A stretch of 64,000 nucleotides of DNA from Pseudovirgaria hyperparasitica (lineage: Eukaryota > Ascomycota > Dothideomycetes > Acrospermales > Acrospermaceae), in assembly GCF_010093815.1 (NCBI RefSeq), contig NW_022985557.1:682001-746000 (forward strand), read 5' to 3'. This document shows, piece by piece, positions 43,010-54,579 of the stretch. The notes beneath the pieces are model-generated. The model saw only the letters and a list, made by a program, of their open reading frames with translations. It did no database searches and was not told the DNA's origin. Position numbers and translations under genes: made by a program. Position 1 is the stretch's first letter. Each line of letters starts with the position of its first letter.

Positions 43010-45626
43010 ATGAGAGTTTTGCATATTCTCGGTCCCCTCTTCGCGGGCTTCTCGGTTGCCAATATCGTGTTGCACAAGGCACAACCCACATGTGATTACG
43101 CTGCAGGCACCTATCATCAATGTTTACGAGGCCAGCGGTGCACCGAACGAAATGAGTATGGGATTTTATGACTCTAGATGGGGTATAGCTCACAGCTACT
43201 AGATGTGAAGCCGCTCACGTTCGCAATTATCCACGGCCAGTATCTATAAGAGGAGACCTTACATTACTGGCCCGAGCGCCACGAGACGACGGAAGATGCG
43301 GAGCGGCATTTGAGGGCACACTATGTAATAGACGCGGGCCATTTGGGGGATGTTGCAGGTTAGACTTCAACTGCAAGCACTGAATATCATACTAATACCC
43401 TGGTAGTAAGACTGGCTTCTGTGGCAGGTCTGACAACCACTGTATGCAATCGAATGGATGTCAGAGCGGATGTCGACTTTCGAAGAACGACGCAGAGGAC
43501 GAGAACCACAATGATGACGGACCTACACAGACATCACCCCCTAGAGATGATGGGAGGTGTGGGAGATTCTTCGGCGGAGCGATTTGCGATCCTAATGGGA
43601 AGCACGGGGGATGCTGCTCTGAATATGGGTTCGTGGTCCTGTATCAGACAGGTTTAATGACTAATAGCATACAGCTATTGCGGTAACACTGATGGTCATT
43701 GCTTACCTCCTTCCTGTCAAAGTGGATGTAGGACTGCTACAGCATCAGCAACTGGGCCAACCGATACGGGCGAACCAGTGCTGGCTAGACCAACCACAGC
43801 CACTGGACCTCAACCTACAGGCGCAATAACAACCGATGGTAATTGCGGCGTCGATTTCAACTATACCATGTGTGGGGACTGGTACAAAGGTCGTTGCTGC
43901 TCAATGTATGGGTATTGTGGAAGCACGTAGGTCATTGCTAGTTGTGGCCACACAGTGCTTGGCTAATTTCCATAGGAGTTCCCATTGTGGAGAAGGTTGC
44001 CAGAGACAATCCGGCGAATGTGAGGGTGTTGAACCTGCTCCCGGACCGCGGCCTGCGCCAATACATTCTAATCCTGGTTCTTTTAAGCAAATAGCGGATT
44101 CAGGTGTCCCAGCCATGCATGCAGGACTTTTACCCAACGGAAAAGTGGCTTTTTACGATAAAGTGGAGAACTATACCCAATTGAAACTCGATAATGGGCA
44201 GTACGCTTATGCTGCAGAGTATGACCCATCGAATGGAAGGGTTACTGGTCTTTCATACAAGACTAATGCATTTTGTGCTGGAGGCGTTTTCTTGGCTGAT
44301 GGGACTTTCCTTTCTATCGGCGGGAACGGGCCTCTGGAATTCATCGACAGAACGGTCGGCGACGGTTTTCGAGGCTTGCGCTTCTTGCGCAGATCAATTG
44401 ATCCCTCCAACCACGACGACAAAGACTGGGAAGAACCTGGCAAGAAGCTCAATACTGCTCGTTGGTATGCAAGTGCTCAGATAATGGCAGATGGCAGAGT
44501 GTTCGTTGCATCTGGCTCATTCAATGGGCTCAACCCATCCGTATCAGCAAACAACAACCCAAGTTTTGAGATATTGTCCCGTGAGGGTGCTCCGACTACC
44601 CAGTCTATACGAATGGAGTTACTCGTCCGGGCTCAGCCCTACTACATGTATCCGTTTATCCACCTGATGCCAGACAGTAATTTGTTCATCTTCGCCTCAA
44701 AGTCGAGTGAACTCTTCAATTCAGGACTTAATCGGACCATCAGGGAATATCCGGATCTTATTGGTGACTATCGCACCTATCCTAACACTGGAGGCTCTGT
44801 ACTTCTTCCCCTATCATCTTCAAATAACTGGGCAGCAGAGATCCTGATCTGTGGAGGCGGCGCCTATCAAGATATTGTCTCTCCGACAGAACCATCGTGT
44901 GGCCGTATCATGCCTTTGTCACAGGATCCAAAGTGGGAGATGGATGCAATGCCGGAGGGCCGTGGCATGGTCGAAGCTACACTTCTTCCTGATGGCACTG
45001 TGATATGGCTCAATGGATGCAACTATGGTGCTCAAGGATTTGGTCTTGCGAAAGATCCGACAACAGAAGCGCTCATATATGACCCAGCAAAGCCACTTGG
45101 GCAGCGATTTAGCCGCGGTGCAAGAAGTCCCATTGCTAGGCTCTACCACAGTGTAGCACTTTTGCTTCTTGATGGTACAGTTCTAGTCGCAGGAAGTAAT
45201 CCCGTGGAGCAACCAATTCTTCGACCCAGTGCTCAGAATCCATTTGTCACAGACTTCAGAGTCGAGATCTATACACCGCCCTATCTATCAGGTGACAATG
45301 CGCAGAAACGTCCAATCAATGTCCATCTTGGCTCGAAGAACTTGGTAGCAAAAACGAATTCGAAATTCACAATCACCTTTTCCGCTGTAGATGGTGCACG
45401 AGGAGCAAAGATTGCGCTATACCACGGTGGATTCGTGACACATAGCTTACACATGGGCCATCGGATGCTTTTCTTGGATCACACCGGATGGTCACAAGGA
45501 GGTCGAGATCAGACGCTCGAGGTCAGCATGCCCGACGACAAGAATCTCGCGCCACCCGGGCCTTATGTGGTTTATGTGCTTGTGGATGGGGTGCCAGCAA
45601 TCGGGCAGACGGTGCTGGTGAGCTAA
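43010..45626 (+). CDS. Secreted copper radical oxidase (glyoxal oxidase-like) with three CBM18 chitin-binding modules
   Basis: Five exons (43010-43155, 43203-43358, 43407-43628, 43675-43926, 43976-45626) give 808 residues. A signal peptide (MRVLHILGPLFAGFSVANI) is followed by a short Cys-bearing segment and three CBM18 modules near residues 80-120 (GGCCSKTGFCGRSDNHC), 152-195 (GGCCSEYGYCGNTDGHC) and 227-265 (RCCSMYGYCGSTSSHCGEGC). Three introns fall inside CBM18 modules and their removal restores each cysteine pattern. The catalytic part keeps the expected copper-radical residues: the Cys in NAFCAGGVFLADGTF, the Tyr in RWYASAQIMADG, the Tyr-His pair in ARLYHSVALLLLDG and the His in VTHSLHMGHRM. 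A galactose-oxidase-like C-terminal domain closes the chain. The family oxidises aldehydes or alcohols and releases H2O2; CBM18 suggests action at chitin. Confidence 0.93.
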
Positions 45627-45907
45627 AGCTCCTCGGAGGATATATTTTGGAAGAATAGATTGCATCGAAGATAGAAGGGAATGTTATATGCGATACATAC
45701 CAGCGCTGCATATCCGATCAGGCCACAAGTGCGCTGTTGGCCAGAGGCGCAAAGGTATGTCGAGGTTTATGTTGTATCATACGTAGCAGCTTCTAGCGGA
45801 GGACCACAAGGTGAAAATCAGGCGTCGTTTGGTTGATTGGAGAATGGAAATCGTCTCCTTTGTCAAAATCTTGCATTGCATTCTGCATTTGACTGTGTAT
45901 GTCGCTG

Positions 45908-47180
45908 CTATCGACCGGCACTCAGCACATACTCCCTCGTCGCCGTCAACCCTACCCAAACGGCTTCCTCCGTTCTCATAGTTCTGCTGCCCTGCCCTGG
46001 TACGAGATTCACCCAAGCGTCGAAAAGGGAGGAGACGTTCGCGCCTGTCACACCGCTTGACTTTAACTCTGTGTCAAACGCAGCGGCGACTTCCAGTCCT
46101 GCTACACCACCAAACACTAGTAGGAGATGCTTGAATGAGGGAGGCAATCTTCCTTCTTGGCTCACACTACTGTTTTCTGAACCTGTCGGAAGTATGCTGG
46201 TTACACTCGCACCCCTCTCACTCGTTCCTATGCTCACATCATACCCACCCTCCCACTCTGCTTCCGTGAACACTGCGCTCAAACTTGGCGCTGACCGCAC
46301 GCTGTATCCCCAATAGTAGCCCCCTTCTTCCCTTGGTGCAGCCGGGGAGACGGGTATGGCCGACTGCGGATGCGCCAAAGAAGGCGGCGGGGTGGCAGAC
46401 GCATACTTGAGAGTTACTCGCGTATTCGGCGGTATGGGCGGGTGTATGGATAGGGGCGTCGGCGTAGGCAGACCTGTATGAATAAGAGTCGTGTGCTGTT
46501 CCTCGGCAGAGCTTGAGGAAGAATCAGCAGTAGGAGACAGTGTGACGCCCTCGCGATACTGACACCACTCGTCGGCCTTCATGTGATGCGGCATGTCTAG
46601 GCTGGGCAGAGCGCCTGCGTAGCGGAAGTTCTGGTGGAACGGCATGAGGGCTTTGCGTAGGTGGGCCGGGCATTCGAGGTACGAGAGCACCGTGGCGAGG
46701 AAGTGGTTTGGGTCGGTGAAGCCGGTGTGTTTGTGCTCTGGGCTGGCGTCTTCGGTGTGGGCGTTGTAGGAGCGTGGGCGTTTGGAGGCATTGGATGGGT
46801 TGGGTGAGGCGTGGGTATGGCCGTCGTTGTAGACGACGATTTCATCGACGCAGAAGACGGCGGCGGCGCGAGCGATTGTGCCGGCGAGGATGGTTTGGAG
46901 TTCGTGGGTTTGGGCGCTGGGTTGGGTTAGTATGCTGTTGGTGGTACGCTTGTTGGGAGGGAGGAGGACGGACTTTGCAATTATGCTGCCCGGGAGAGCG
47001 ATACTGACGGTGTAGGCGCGGCCTTTGGAGGGCTTGAAGACGGCGGTCGGTTTGGTTGTATCGGGGATGGAGTCTTGGGATTCTTGGTGGAGTACGACAT
47101 TGCGCTTGCGTTTCTAAGTCGATTGTTAGCTAGATTAGTGATGGGCTGATCTAATGTACCTTGGAGTTCTGATCCGACAT
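45908..47180 (-). CDS. SPOUT1/C9orf114-type RNA methyltransferase
   Basis: Three exons (47160-47180, 46974-47113, 45908-46916) give 389 residues. The first exon codes only seven residues (MSDQNSK). The second splice restores VSIALPGSIIANAQTHELQT, the opening motif of the family, followed by AGTIARAAAVFCVDEIVVY, HFLATVLSYLECPAHLRKAL, ALPSLDMPHH and, near the end, GGYYWGYSVR, GGYDVSIGTSERG and HLLLVFGGVAGLE, which form the knotted SPOUT fold. The human homologue (SPOUT1, CENP-32) is a nuclear protein linked to spindle poles. A Ser-rich insert separates the halves. Coding strand turns from C-rich to G-rich near 46560. Divergent from the SelK-like gene. Confidence 0.88.
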
Positions 47181-47456
47181 TATGCGTAGCTGTAAAGTGT
47201 GTATAGACCTATGGGGTTGAGAATGCTACAAGCTGTTGAACCTCTTGTGCTTCGCCGATGAAAATTCCGGCCCGTATAGTGCTAAATTTTAAGGAGCTGC
47301 ATAGGGCTGATCATGCGCCACCAACAGTCCTAGATGTGGCTAAATTTAGGCAGCTGCCGCAGGAGTCAAACGCCAAAATCAACATCAGACCTCACTCTAT
47401 ATTTCTCCATAGCTGCTGTTGTCGCGACGTTGCGATACCCACGACCCATATTGAAC

Positions 47457-47903
47457 ATGGCCAACAAACCTGCATACGTCGCGAATGGCGAGATCAAGAA
47501 GAGGTCAGCTCCACATTACTCAACGACTCCGTATCCACGCGCTAACAGTCTACAGCGCGCCCGTCACAACGCAGCTGTCGGGAGCTGCGGGTACTGTTGT
47601 CCTCTTCATAATTCTCTACTTCTGGTCTCTGTTTTCCGTATGACTCTTATATGATCACATTCGAGCCATGCTGGCGCTAAGACGTCCCTGTAGCTCGATG
47701 CCTTCCAAGCCGCTCGCGAGTGCCCGTATCGACATGCCGTAACGGATGACCGACCGCAACGCAACGAGGACTGGGGTATTGGGTACCGCACAAATGAATT
47801 CAGACGCCCACGTGGAGCGAGAGAAGGAAGACTGCATCTTGATGGTCCCACAATGCCTGGACCTGCGGTTCCGTGCCGCGGTTGCGGTGGTGGATTCATC
47901 TAG
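47457..47903 (+). CDS. Selenoprotein K-like single-pass membrane protein, Cys form
   Basis: Three exons (47457-47503, 47556-47637, 47694-47903) give 112 residues. The N-terminus MANKPAYVANGEIKKS resembles the SelK start (YxxNGxV). One membrane segment follows (AGTVVLFIILYFWSLF). The cytosolic tail is Arg/Gly-rich (YRTNEFRRPRGAREG), contains GRLHLDGPTMPG and ends in CRGCGGGFI. Animal SelK has the same order (short N-tail, one helix, Gly/Arg/Pro-rich tail with GRINHLRGP and a terminal Sec next to glycines). Here Cys occupies the Sec place, as expected in a fungus without selenocysteine. SelK acts in ER-associated degradation and palmitoylation in animals. The first donor is weak (GTCAGC); both introns have GCTAAC or GCTAAG branch-like sites. 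Confidence 0.72.
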
Positions 47904-48739
47904 CCTTGCTCTCGGCAGGTAATGGAAATGACACCAAGAAGTGATGAACGCTGCACTTATAAGGTCGATCGATTTCACTCCCTGGATTATAGTGCTCCCT
48001 GGTACGCTAGAGTGAAACATATATGTCTTTTTGTTTGGGATTGAAGGAGGTATGTTTGATACAGAATGGTCGAGATTGTCGTACCCTTGTGGCACATTTA
48101 TCTCTTTGTCGAAAGTTCCGGTCTTGGACTATGTTTGTATTTGCTCGTAAGACCGATGGCGGAAAAGATATGATCAAGAAGATGTGCTCTTGATTGCCCC
48201 AAATGAAGTTAAAGACAGGTAACAACCGCAAAATACTGAAAAGCCTCCACGCAGCAGATACCTTTGATTTCGGACGAATGTCATGGGAGTCCAATTACTC
48301 TGGTACCGCATATTTTGACCTCGCAACCCTTTTCGTCGCATTTTTTGTCTCACATAATACTCAGCTTTCCGAGCCTTTTTGCTCGATGTCGAAGGTTTGA
48401 CCTAAGGACAGTGGCAATCTTTCTTTATAACCAACGCTGTTATCATACCATAGTGCGACCAGATTGTTCTTGCTATGATCACTTAGGAAAGGATACATCT
48501 ATCAGTCCACTCTTATTTCTCTTTTATCATAGCCTGTCGTTTACCATTCACTGTTTTGTTTCCGGCTTTGTTCTTTCCTGCTCAGCAATAGAATGTCATG
48601 CAGATTCTATCTACCTCAAAACCACAGTTGGGCTCACAGCACATTCATGACATCCAAAATAAGTACTATCATGAATTCAAGTATGTACTAGTCCATATCA
48701 TCTTCCGGACCCTGGTCGCCATTTCGACACTACCATCGC
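47904..48739. other. Convergent intergenic region
   Basis: An 836-bp stretch between the stops of the SelK-like gene and the glycoside hydrolase. T/A-rich stretches near 48400-48600. No gene was recognised. Confidence 0.5.
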
Positions 48740-50803
48740 TCAATAAAGCTTGAACTCAACTAACCTCACCTTAACCCCATCCTTCGCTCTGAAGACCAGC
48801 CTCACCATATTCGCTGTCGCTACATTCCAACTCGCATTCGTAATCCCATTCGCCACTGCACTTGCATACTTCGCGCCACTAACATCCACCCAAGCACTCC
48901 CGTTGTACACCTGCACCTTATAGCTCGCAGGAACATCAAAACCCTGCGCGGTATCTACGAAGAACGCGATCTCCGTACGGGATGTCGACGTCGACGCGCC
49001 AAAATCAATCTGGTACCAGACATCCACGCCGTTACCGGCGGGTGAGTCCCAGCCATTTGCAGCGGTAGATTGCGGCCAGAACATGACTCGGCCGTCGATA
49101 GCGTCGTGTACGCGTGCAATATCGGCATTGGTGACAGATACGCTGCCAGAAGGGTAGCGAGTGCTGGACAGCGCCTGTATGCTCTTCGCAATGGGAGTGG
49201 AGTAATTGGGGAGTTTGTTGCGACTGACAGCGACAGTGAGCCGGGTTAGTGAGTTGGACGATGCGACGATACGGCCGTCAACTTCAACAACTAGGCCTTG
49301 CCGGCCATATCGCGACCCGGTCTTGTCCCATTGCACGGCGATGTCGTGGCCGTGGTATGCGATTGTGTCGGCTCGGAAAAAGGAGATTTGGGATGGGTCG
49401 GCGAGGGGGTTCACTTCCAGGACATCGTCTGCACGGGCGCGGATGCCAACAAGACCTGAGAGGATGTTATCGATATAGCCAGAGTGGAAGTAGTGATTTG
49501 AGCGATCAAGGCCGACGATGCGGTCGCCGGTGGCTGGGTCGTAATTCTCTTCGAGATTGAGGCCGCCTTGGACATTATTAGTGTGTAAGTTGGCGTATGT
49601 GATGAATGCCGAAGTGTAATCGGCGATGTTGATAGAGGAGCGAGTATTTGGGTAGTGGTCGAGGACATTGGCGAGAGCGGTCAGGACTTGGGTGAATTGA
49701 TATGGCCATACTGGACCATTCCACTGGCATTCACGACGGGTGCCTTCGTAACGGTATTGGCGCATATAGTATTGGTAACTCGGCTCAACTGTGCGCAGGC
49801 CATGCTCTCCTTTGAGCTCGTTGGTGTTTAACATGTGCTTCCATGCAGAAGCGTAAGTCGCATTGTCGTCAGGAAGATCGTAACCCCAAGGTGCGTAACC
49901 GACCAGCTCGCGACCGCGGATAAAGTTGTAGTACTTGACGTAGTCATTGTTCTGATAGGATCGGTCGACAAAATGCTGGAATTGAGAATTCCACAACTCT
50001 GACTGGACACGCTTTTTGAGGTTATCCGCGAGTCCGTTGTACTTATCGACTACGCTTTGACTATTGCCTTTCAATGTTGCGATCTGAGCGATAGCCCTTG
50101 CATTCGCATACTGATAGCTATTGATGCTAGGACGAAATGCCTGACCACCTCCAAAGCCATCCTGGCCGTTGCTTGCATCGATACTGTTGATGGTGTACTC
50201 GGTAGCCTTTCGAAGGTTAAAACGATGAACATTCACTACGACAAAGGAACTTACGTCACGTAATGGTTCAACCCAGTACAGTCCCTTTGACTGGTCCAGC
50301 GCATCGTTCCACGCATCCCACACATTCTGCATGTCTCCCAATCTTGCGATGGCAGCATCCACATTTCCATCGACCAGATATGTCTTCCAGATACTATCCG
50401 CCATCCATTCCGTATATTGTCTGGGATTACTCTGCGAGCTATACATGAAACGGGCATAGTCCTCTCTGAACCGCCGGTCTCTACACCAACGCCCCTCAGT
50501 CAGATGGAAGCCAGCTGCATCGTTCAATGAGCCCCATGGTCCGGTCTGCCACCCGACATCATCGAGAAACTCAGTCGAGATGAAACCCGTAGAGCCAGTA
50601 TCCCGTTGATGAGAACGGTATATTTGCCAGCGGTAGTAATACACGTCAGTGAGCTGTTTGTTGCTGGACTCAAAGAATGGAATGCGAGATAAGTACCAGG
50701 CTGCATCATTACCGAAGTATTGCTGCGATAATGCAGTTTTATCTAAAGCTGCAGAGGTAACGTGAAGTGCCGCCAGCAATGTGATACAGGAGTTTGCTTT
50801 CAT
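48740..50803 (-). CDS. Secreted six-hairpin glycoside hydrolase (MGH1-like) with C-terminal F5/8-type domain
   Basis: Two exons (50255-50803, 48740-50206) give 671 residues from the ATG at 50803. A signal peptide (MKANSCITLLAALHVTSA) is followed by an (alpha/alpha)6 glycosidase domain: LTDVYYYRWQIYRSH, WQTGPWGSLNDAAGFHLTEG, YTEWMADSIWKTYLVDGN, RRECQWNGPVWPYQFTQVLT and HYFHSGYIDNILSGLVGI. These resemble mannosylglycerate-hydrolase-type or GH63-related enzymes. Residues ~520-671 (VMFWPQSTAANGWDS, VDVWYQIDFGAS, SYKVQVYNGSAWVDV, ANMVRLVFRAKDGVKV) form a discoidin/F5-8-type carbohydrate-binding domain. The 48-bp intron 50207-50254 is readable in frame, but removal joins VEPLRD to ATEYTINSIDAS, the better family match. 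Substrate unproven. Confidence 0.87.
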   Translation of the reverse strand: MKANSCITLLAALHVTSAALDKTALSQQYFGNDAAWYLSRIPFFESSNKQLTDVYYYRWQIYRSHQRDTGSTGFISTEFLDDVGWQTGPWGSLNDAAGFHLTEGRWCRDRRFREDYARFMYSSQSNPRQYTEWMADSIWKTYLVDGNVDAAIARLGDMQNVWDAWNDALDQSKGLYWVEPLRDVSSFVVVNVHRFNLRKATEYTINSIDASNGQDGFGGGQAFRPSINSYQYANARAIAQIATLKGNSQSVVDKYNGLADNLKKRVQSELWNSQFQHFVDRSYQNNDYVKYYNFIRGRELVGYAPWGYDLPDDNATYASAWKHMLNTNELKGEHGLRTVEPSYQYYMRQYRYEGTRRECQWNGPVWPYQFTQVLTALANVLDHYPNTRSSINIADYTSAFITYANLHTNNVQGGLNLEENYDPATGDRIVGLDRSNHYFHSGYIDNILSGLVGIRARADDVLEVNPLADPSQISFFRADTIAYHGHDIAVQWDKTGSRYGRQGLVVEVDGRIVASSNSLTRLTVAVSRNKLPNYSTPIAKSIQALSSTRYPSGSVSVTNADIARVHDAIDGRVMFWPQSTAANGWDSPAGNGVDVWYQIDFGASTSTSRTEIAFFVDTAQGFDVPASYKVQVYNGSAWVDVSGAKYASAVANGITNASWNVATANMVRLVFRAKDGVKVRLVEFKLY

Positions 50804-52375
50804 CGTGGATGACAACTGGGGTTAGGAAGGCTGGAAGTAAGGGATTAGAATCTTGCGAGGTTATGCTAGAGCTTAGTATACTTATAGACTCATATGCATC
50901 ATTTTTGGATTTGAAGAGGTTCTTCCGGATAGACGGGAGAGACACGTTTGACAACACCCGGAGCACCACCCACCGCCCAACAGCATTGACTGCACATTCG
51001 ACCTAATCCATGATCGGAGGGACATCATGAATAATGATTGGGTTTGCAGATCTATGAGATCGAAGCGAAGTTTGGCTAGTAAGGGTTCCCATGTGCTCCG
51101 GTGGGTTCCCGGTTAAGTTATGTCGGTCATATGATAATGACTTCCCCGGATCGTCTATTGACGGATCGTCATCTAAATAGCGCCAGGATTCCACATATTT
51201 CCCCACATTTAGAAGACTATCCGGGGAATCTATGGAGAACTCGTGGTGTGCATGCATTCCTTGCGCACACAGTCAAGACTTGTTCTTTGGTAACAACTTC
51301 TTCATCCTTTAGCCATCATTCAAGACGCCAATATGAACGGCTCAATTTGTGTATCGTTGCTCGGCCAATGTTACATCGTATTATGGTTAGCACTGGAGCA
51401 GGAGTCTTCTAAGGCACTCACCCTTTCAGACTTGCTCGCTTTGATACAATGAAAGTCTCATGGAACGGCGATTAGAAGCGAGCTGATTCTGCTAACTTCT
51501 AATACGATATTACATGAACTCGAAGGTCTTCACCTTTGTCAAGAATTAGGATATTGGCATGAGGTAGGAAGCGAATCTGGACTGTAGAGGCATTAAGCCG
51601 GGTACACTTTCGCACCACACCTAAATGCTTGGGGTTTCTGTAATACCCCTTCGATCTACTCAAGATCAGTGGAAGGTCATATTAGAGATATTCACGAGGT
51701 CAGACTATAGGATTTGTCAGTAGAACCTTTGCTGACCATCGAAAGGCTGAAACATTTCGTCCATCCCCTGCATCGAGGTGGGACCACCTCTGACAATCGA
51801 TAAACATGGACATGTTGGTGCTCCGTTCACTGGAAAGAGCTGACAACGGTGCATCCAGGCAATGCTCCTGATTGGACAGCCTTGTTCAGCAGAGGTCGTG
51901 CGCCTCTTGCCTCAATATATTTACGATTCACAGCCGCTGCATGATCCTGGCTATTGTGTTGAGCATTCGTCGTAACCATGCAACGATGGCTGAAGAGGGA
52001 AAGAATCAGCGGTTTCGCGCCAGAGGAATGTCGGATGGGCGATTGGGATGCTTGGATCGACGAACAAAGTGGATGCTGTGCCACAGACGAGGCTGTAGGA
52101 CGCTATGGTCTGTTCAGACATCAATCTCCTGAGGTAGATAAAGACTGCCCCGTAGCAGTCCGCTAGGCGTTCATGAACGGTAACGGATTTTTTTCGAGCC
52201 AATGCAAATCCCCTGCATATGAAAACCTGTCGAAGAACTACCGCAAGCTATCAAAACAGGATCTGCGACAGCAATAATACCAAACAACAGACCTCGAAAC
52301 TCTGTCCTCTCATCCGCTTGCTACGATAACAAGGGTCATATAGACCTAGATGTCGATTTGCTGTTAGAAATCGAA
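50804..52375. other. 1.6-kb divergent intergenic region
   Basis: Upstream of the glycoside hydrolase (minus) and the small basic protein (plus). No gene was recognised. CCCCAC-like sequences near 51200 could suit a C2H2 repressor such as CreA, but the match is too short to claim. Confidence 0.4.
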
Positions 52376-52753
52376 ATGAGCTCCACCCGACCTTCAATCG
52401 AGATGCCACACCTTATGACGGCCTTGTCGGAAGAGAAGAGGCGAGGGTCAAAGGGGACGACTCATGACGACCAAAACACAGAGCCCCAGGAACAGCAAAC
52501 TGTCGCCAATGCAGACACAAGCATGGGCAGCTCTAGCTACGAGAAGTCCCGGCACGGCAAGAACAAAGTCAAGGCCAGGGAAAGAGAGATATCTGCTGAA
52601 GACGGTGATGACGATGATGCCGATTCCGGTCTCATCAAGAATTTGTTTGGGAAGGGCAAAGCAATAAAACGAGTCGTAAAGGTTACAGGCAAAGGTGTAG
52701 GATATTGGGTGAAGAACAAGCTAGAAGATATGTGTTGCTGCTTCAATGATTAA
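52376..52753 (+). CDS. Small charged protein with Cys-rich C-terminus, function unknown
   Basis: A single exon from the ATG at 52376 encodes 125 residues; the open frame extends 18 nt upstream only from a TTG. The N-terminal ~85 residues are hydrophilic and Lys/Glu/Asp-rich with an acidic run (EDGDDDDADSG). The C-terminal ~35 residues form a basic amphipathic stretch (KAIKRVVKVTGKGVGYWVKN) ending in DMCCCFND. Three adjacent cysteines near a basic helix suggest palmitoylation, which is inference. No family is recognised and it may not be a gene. Confidence 0.5.
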   Translation: MSSTRPSIEMPHLMTALSEEKRRGSKGTTHDDQNTEPQEQQTVANADTSMGSSSYEKSRHGKNKVKAREREISAEDGDDDDADSGLIKNLFGKGKAIKRVVKVTGKGVGYWVKNKLEDMCCCFND

Positions 52754-52951
52754 TGTATGATATGGGCTGGCAGCCCGTAGTGATCAGATATGTAGCTAGT
52801 TGTGATAAGAACAAATTGGCCATCCGGATGATAATTACTGTCCATCCATGTATGCGAACACTAGCGCGGTGCACGGCCCAGCTCAGCCCTAAATGTTCAC
52901 CTCGAACAGCATGAAGCTCGCTGGACTTTCAAATGCTATACGACCTTTGTC

Positions 52952-54579
52952 ATGGCTGAGATTGCAGCAGTCTCACCTGCTACGGTCGAGAGGAAAAGAA
53001 AGAACCTCGCAACTACAAATGATGGTTCAGCCTACAACAAGCGTCCGCGCCCAGATTTCCTATACACGCGCGAACCTCTCACCGACATAGCGCATCTTGG
53101 GCATCCGGAGCTTGAAGAGGAGGATGTACACGTGAAAGGTCCGGAGCGAAAAACGACACACTCGAGGAGCACTATTTTTGACCTACGAGACAGGACAACG
53201 AACGTAAACCGCGGAAAAGTCGATGCGGGTTCGGGCCAAAAGTTCAGCCTGCCTATTCCTGAAGGTGAAGGCAGCGCCTCCGACGAAGACACCGATGCAG
53301 TATGGAAGTACATGAGAGCTGTGAGGTAAGCTTTATTGCACCCGGTCATGATCGATATTTCTGTTTGACACGATATAGTTCCAATGTTGGTGGGACTACG
53401 TTTTAAACTAACATGTGCACTAGGTCTGAAGCTGCTCGACTCCCCAGCGTAAAACGCGCTCCCAATGCAACTCGGGTTGAAGATCAAGGTGACGAGTACA
53501 CGATAGATATCAACGATGAAGGGTACTTTGAGGATGGGGCGTTCGTTGCTGGCAAGCGAAAGCAATGGCAACCAGATCGCCTCGAAGGTGAAACCGACGA
53601 GGATTATCTCGAGGACAAATCAGAGGAAGAGGAAACTTCGATATCGCCACAAGAGGCATACTACGAAGACCTGAAAGTCAGATTCCTACAACACCGCGCG
53701 CTTCTCAGCACGACCCCTCCTCTACCACGTATCTCTGCTCTCAAAGCATCTCAGCCGATATGGATACCGGACCAGGGCCAATCGCTACAATGTCAGGCCA
53801 TTGTAGAAGAAAATGATCCTGTCCCTGCCCAGGTAGCTTCTATGAACATTGAGACTATCTTTAGACTGCTTAATATCGTCGCGAGATCGTTGGTCCCAGG
53901 AGGTAACATCACTAAGAGACAGAGCTTGTGGATCTGGAGCTTGCTGGCGCGTCTACCGGATGCTGGAGTTATGGATAACTGGAATGTACACCGATGGAGA
54001 CAGAACATTGGCAAAAGAGCTGTGATACTCCGGGCTGTGTATGATGAGCGGTGTCATCAATTGGCACGGAGATACCAGCTTTTGGACGAGAATATCGCAT
54101 GGGACGATGCAAACTTCAGTAACAGTGCTGAAGTGGACCAGGTGTCAGAGAGAACTACCGTTTCTGGTGATGCCATCAAAGAGGATTCATGTGGAACTGA
54201 AATGGTGCCGAAAGATGCTGTTGATGAAGACGAAGAGCAAGCTATGGACCTAGAGTCGTCTGACGAAGAAGGAGAAATCGACGAGCTAGCCGAAGCAAAA
54301 CAAGAATTACTACAAGCTCTGAGTGCATCCGAGGAGGCCACACAGTCGTTGCAAATGGAGAGCGAGAGCCTGGGAAAACAGGACACCGACAGTGAGCTCA
54401 AAGGCATGTCATCTACCTCTAAAAAGTCCGCGCCTGCCGAAGACGAGGAGCCATTTCCGAACCTTAACACACGCGTCACTCTCGACATGATGATCACAGT
54501 TATCGGTGATCTGTATGGCCAGCGAGATTTACTTGAATGTCGAGCGGACTGGGACGAAGACGAAGAATCGTGTGTATGA
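52952..54579 (+). CDS. Gemin2/SIP1-like protein (SMN complex component)
   Basis: Two exons (52952-53325, 53424-54579) give 509 residues; the 98-bp intron has GTAAGC, AACTAAC and CACTAG. The N-terminal third is acidic and disordered, with a conserved-looking DTDAVWKYMRAVRSEAARLP spanning the splice. Residues ~240-345 hold a helical region, NIETIFRLLNIVARSLVPG, RQSLWIWSLLARLPDAGVMD and RQNIGKRAVILRAVYDERC, that resembles the Gemin2 fold. A DLESSDEEGEIDELAEA stretch follows, and a final helix (LDMMITVIGDLYGQRDLLE) matches the Gemin2 C-terminus. Gemin2 holds Sm proteins during snRNP assembly. Assigned from pattern similarity. Confidence 0.72.
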
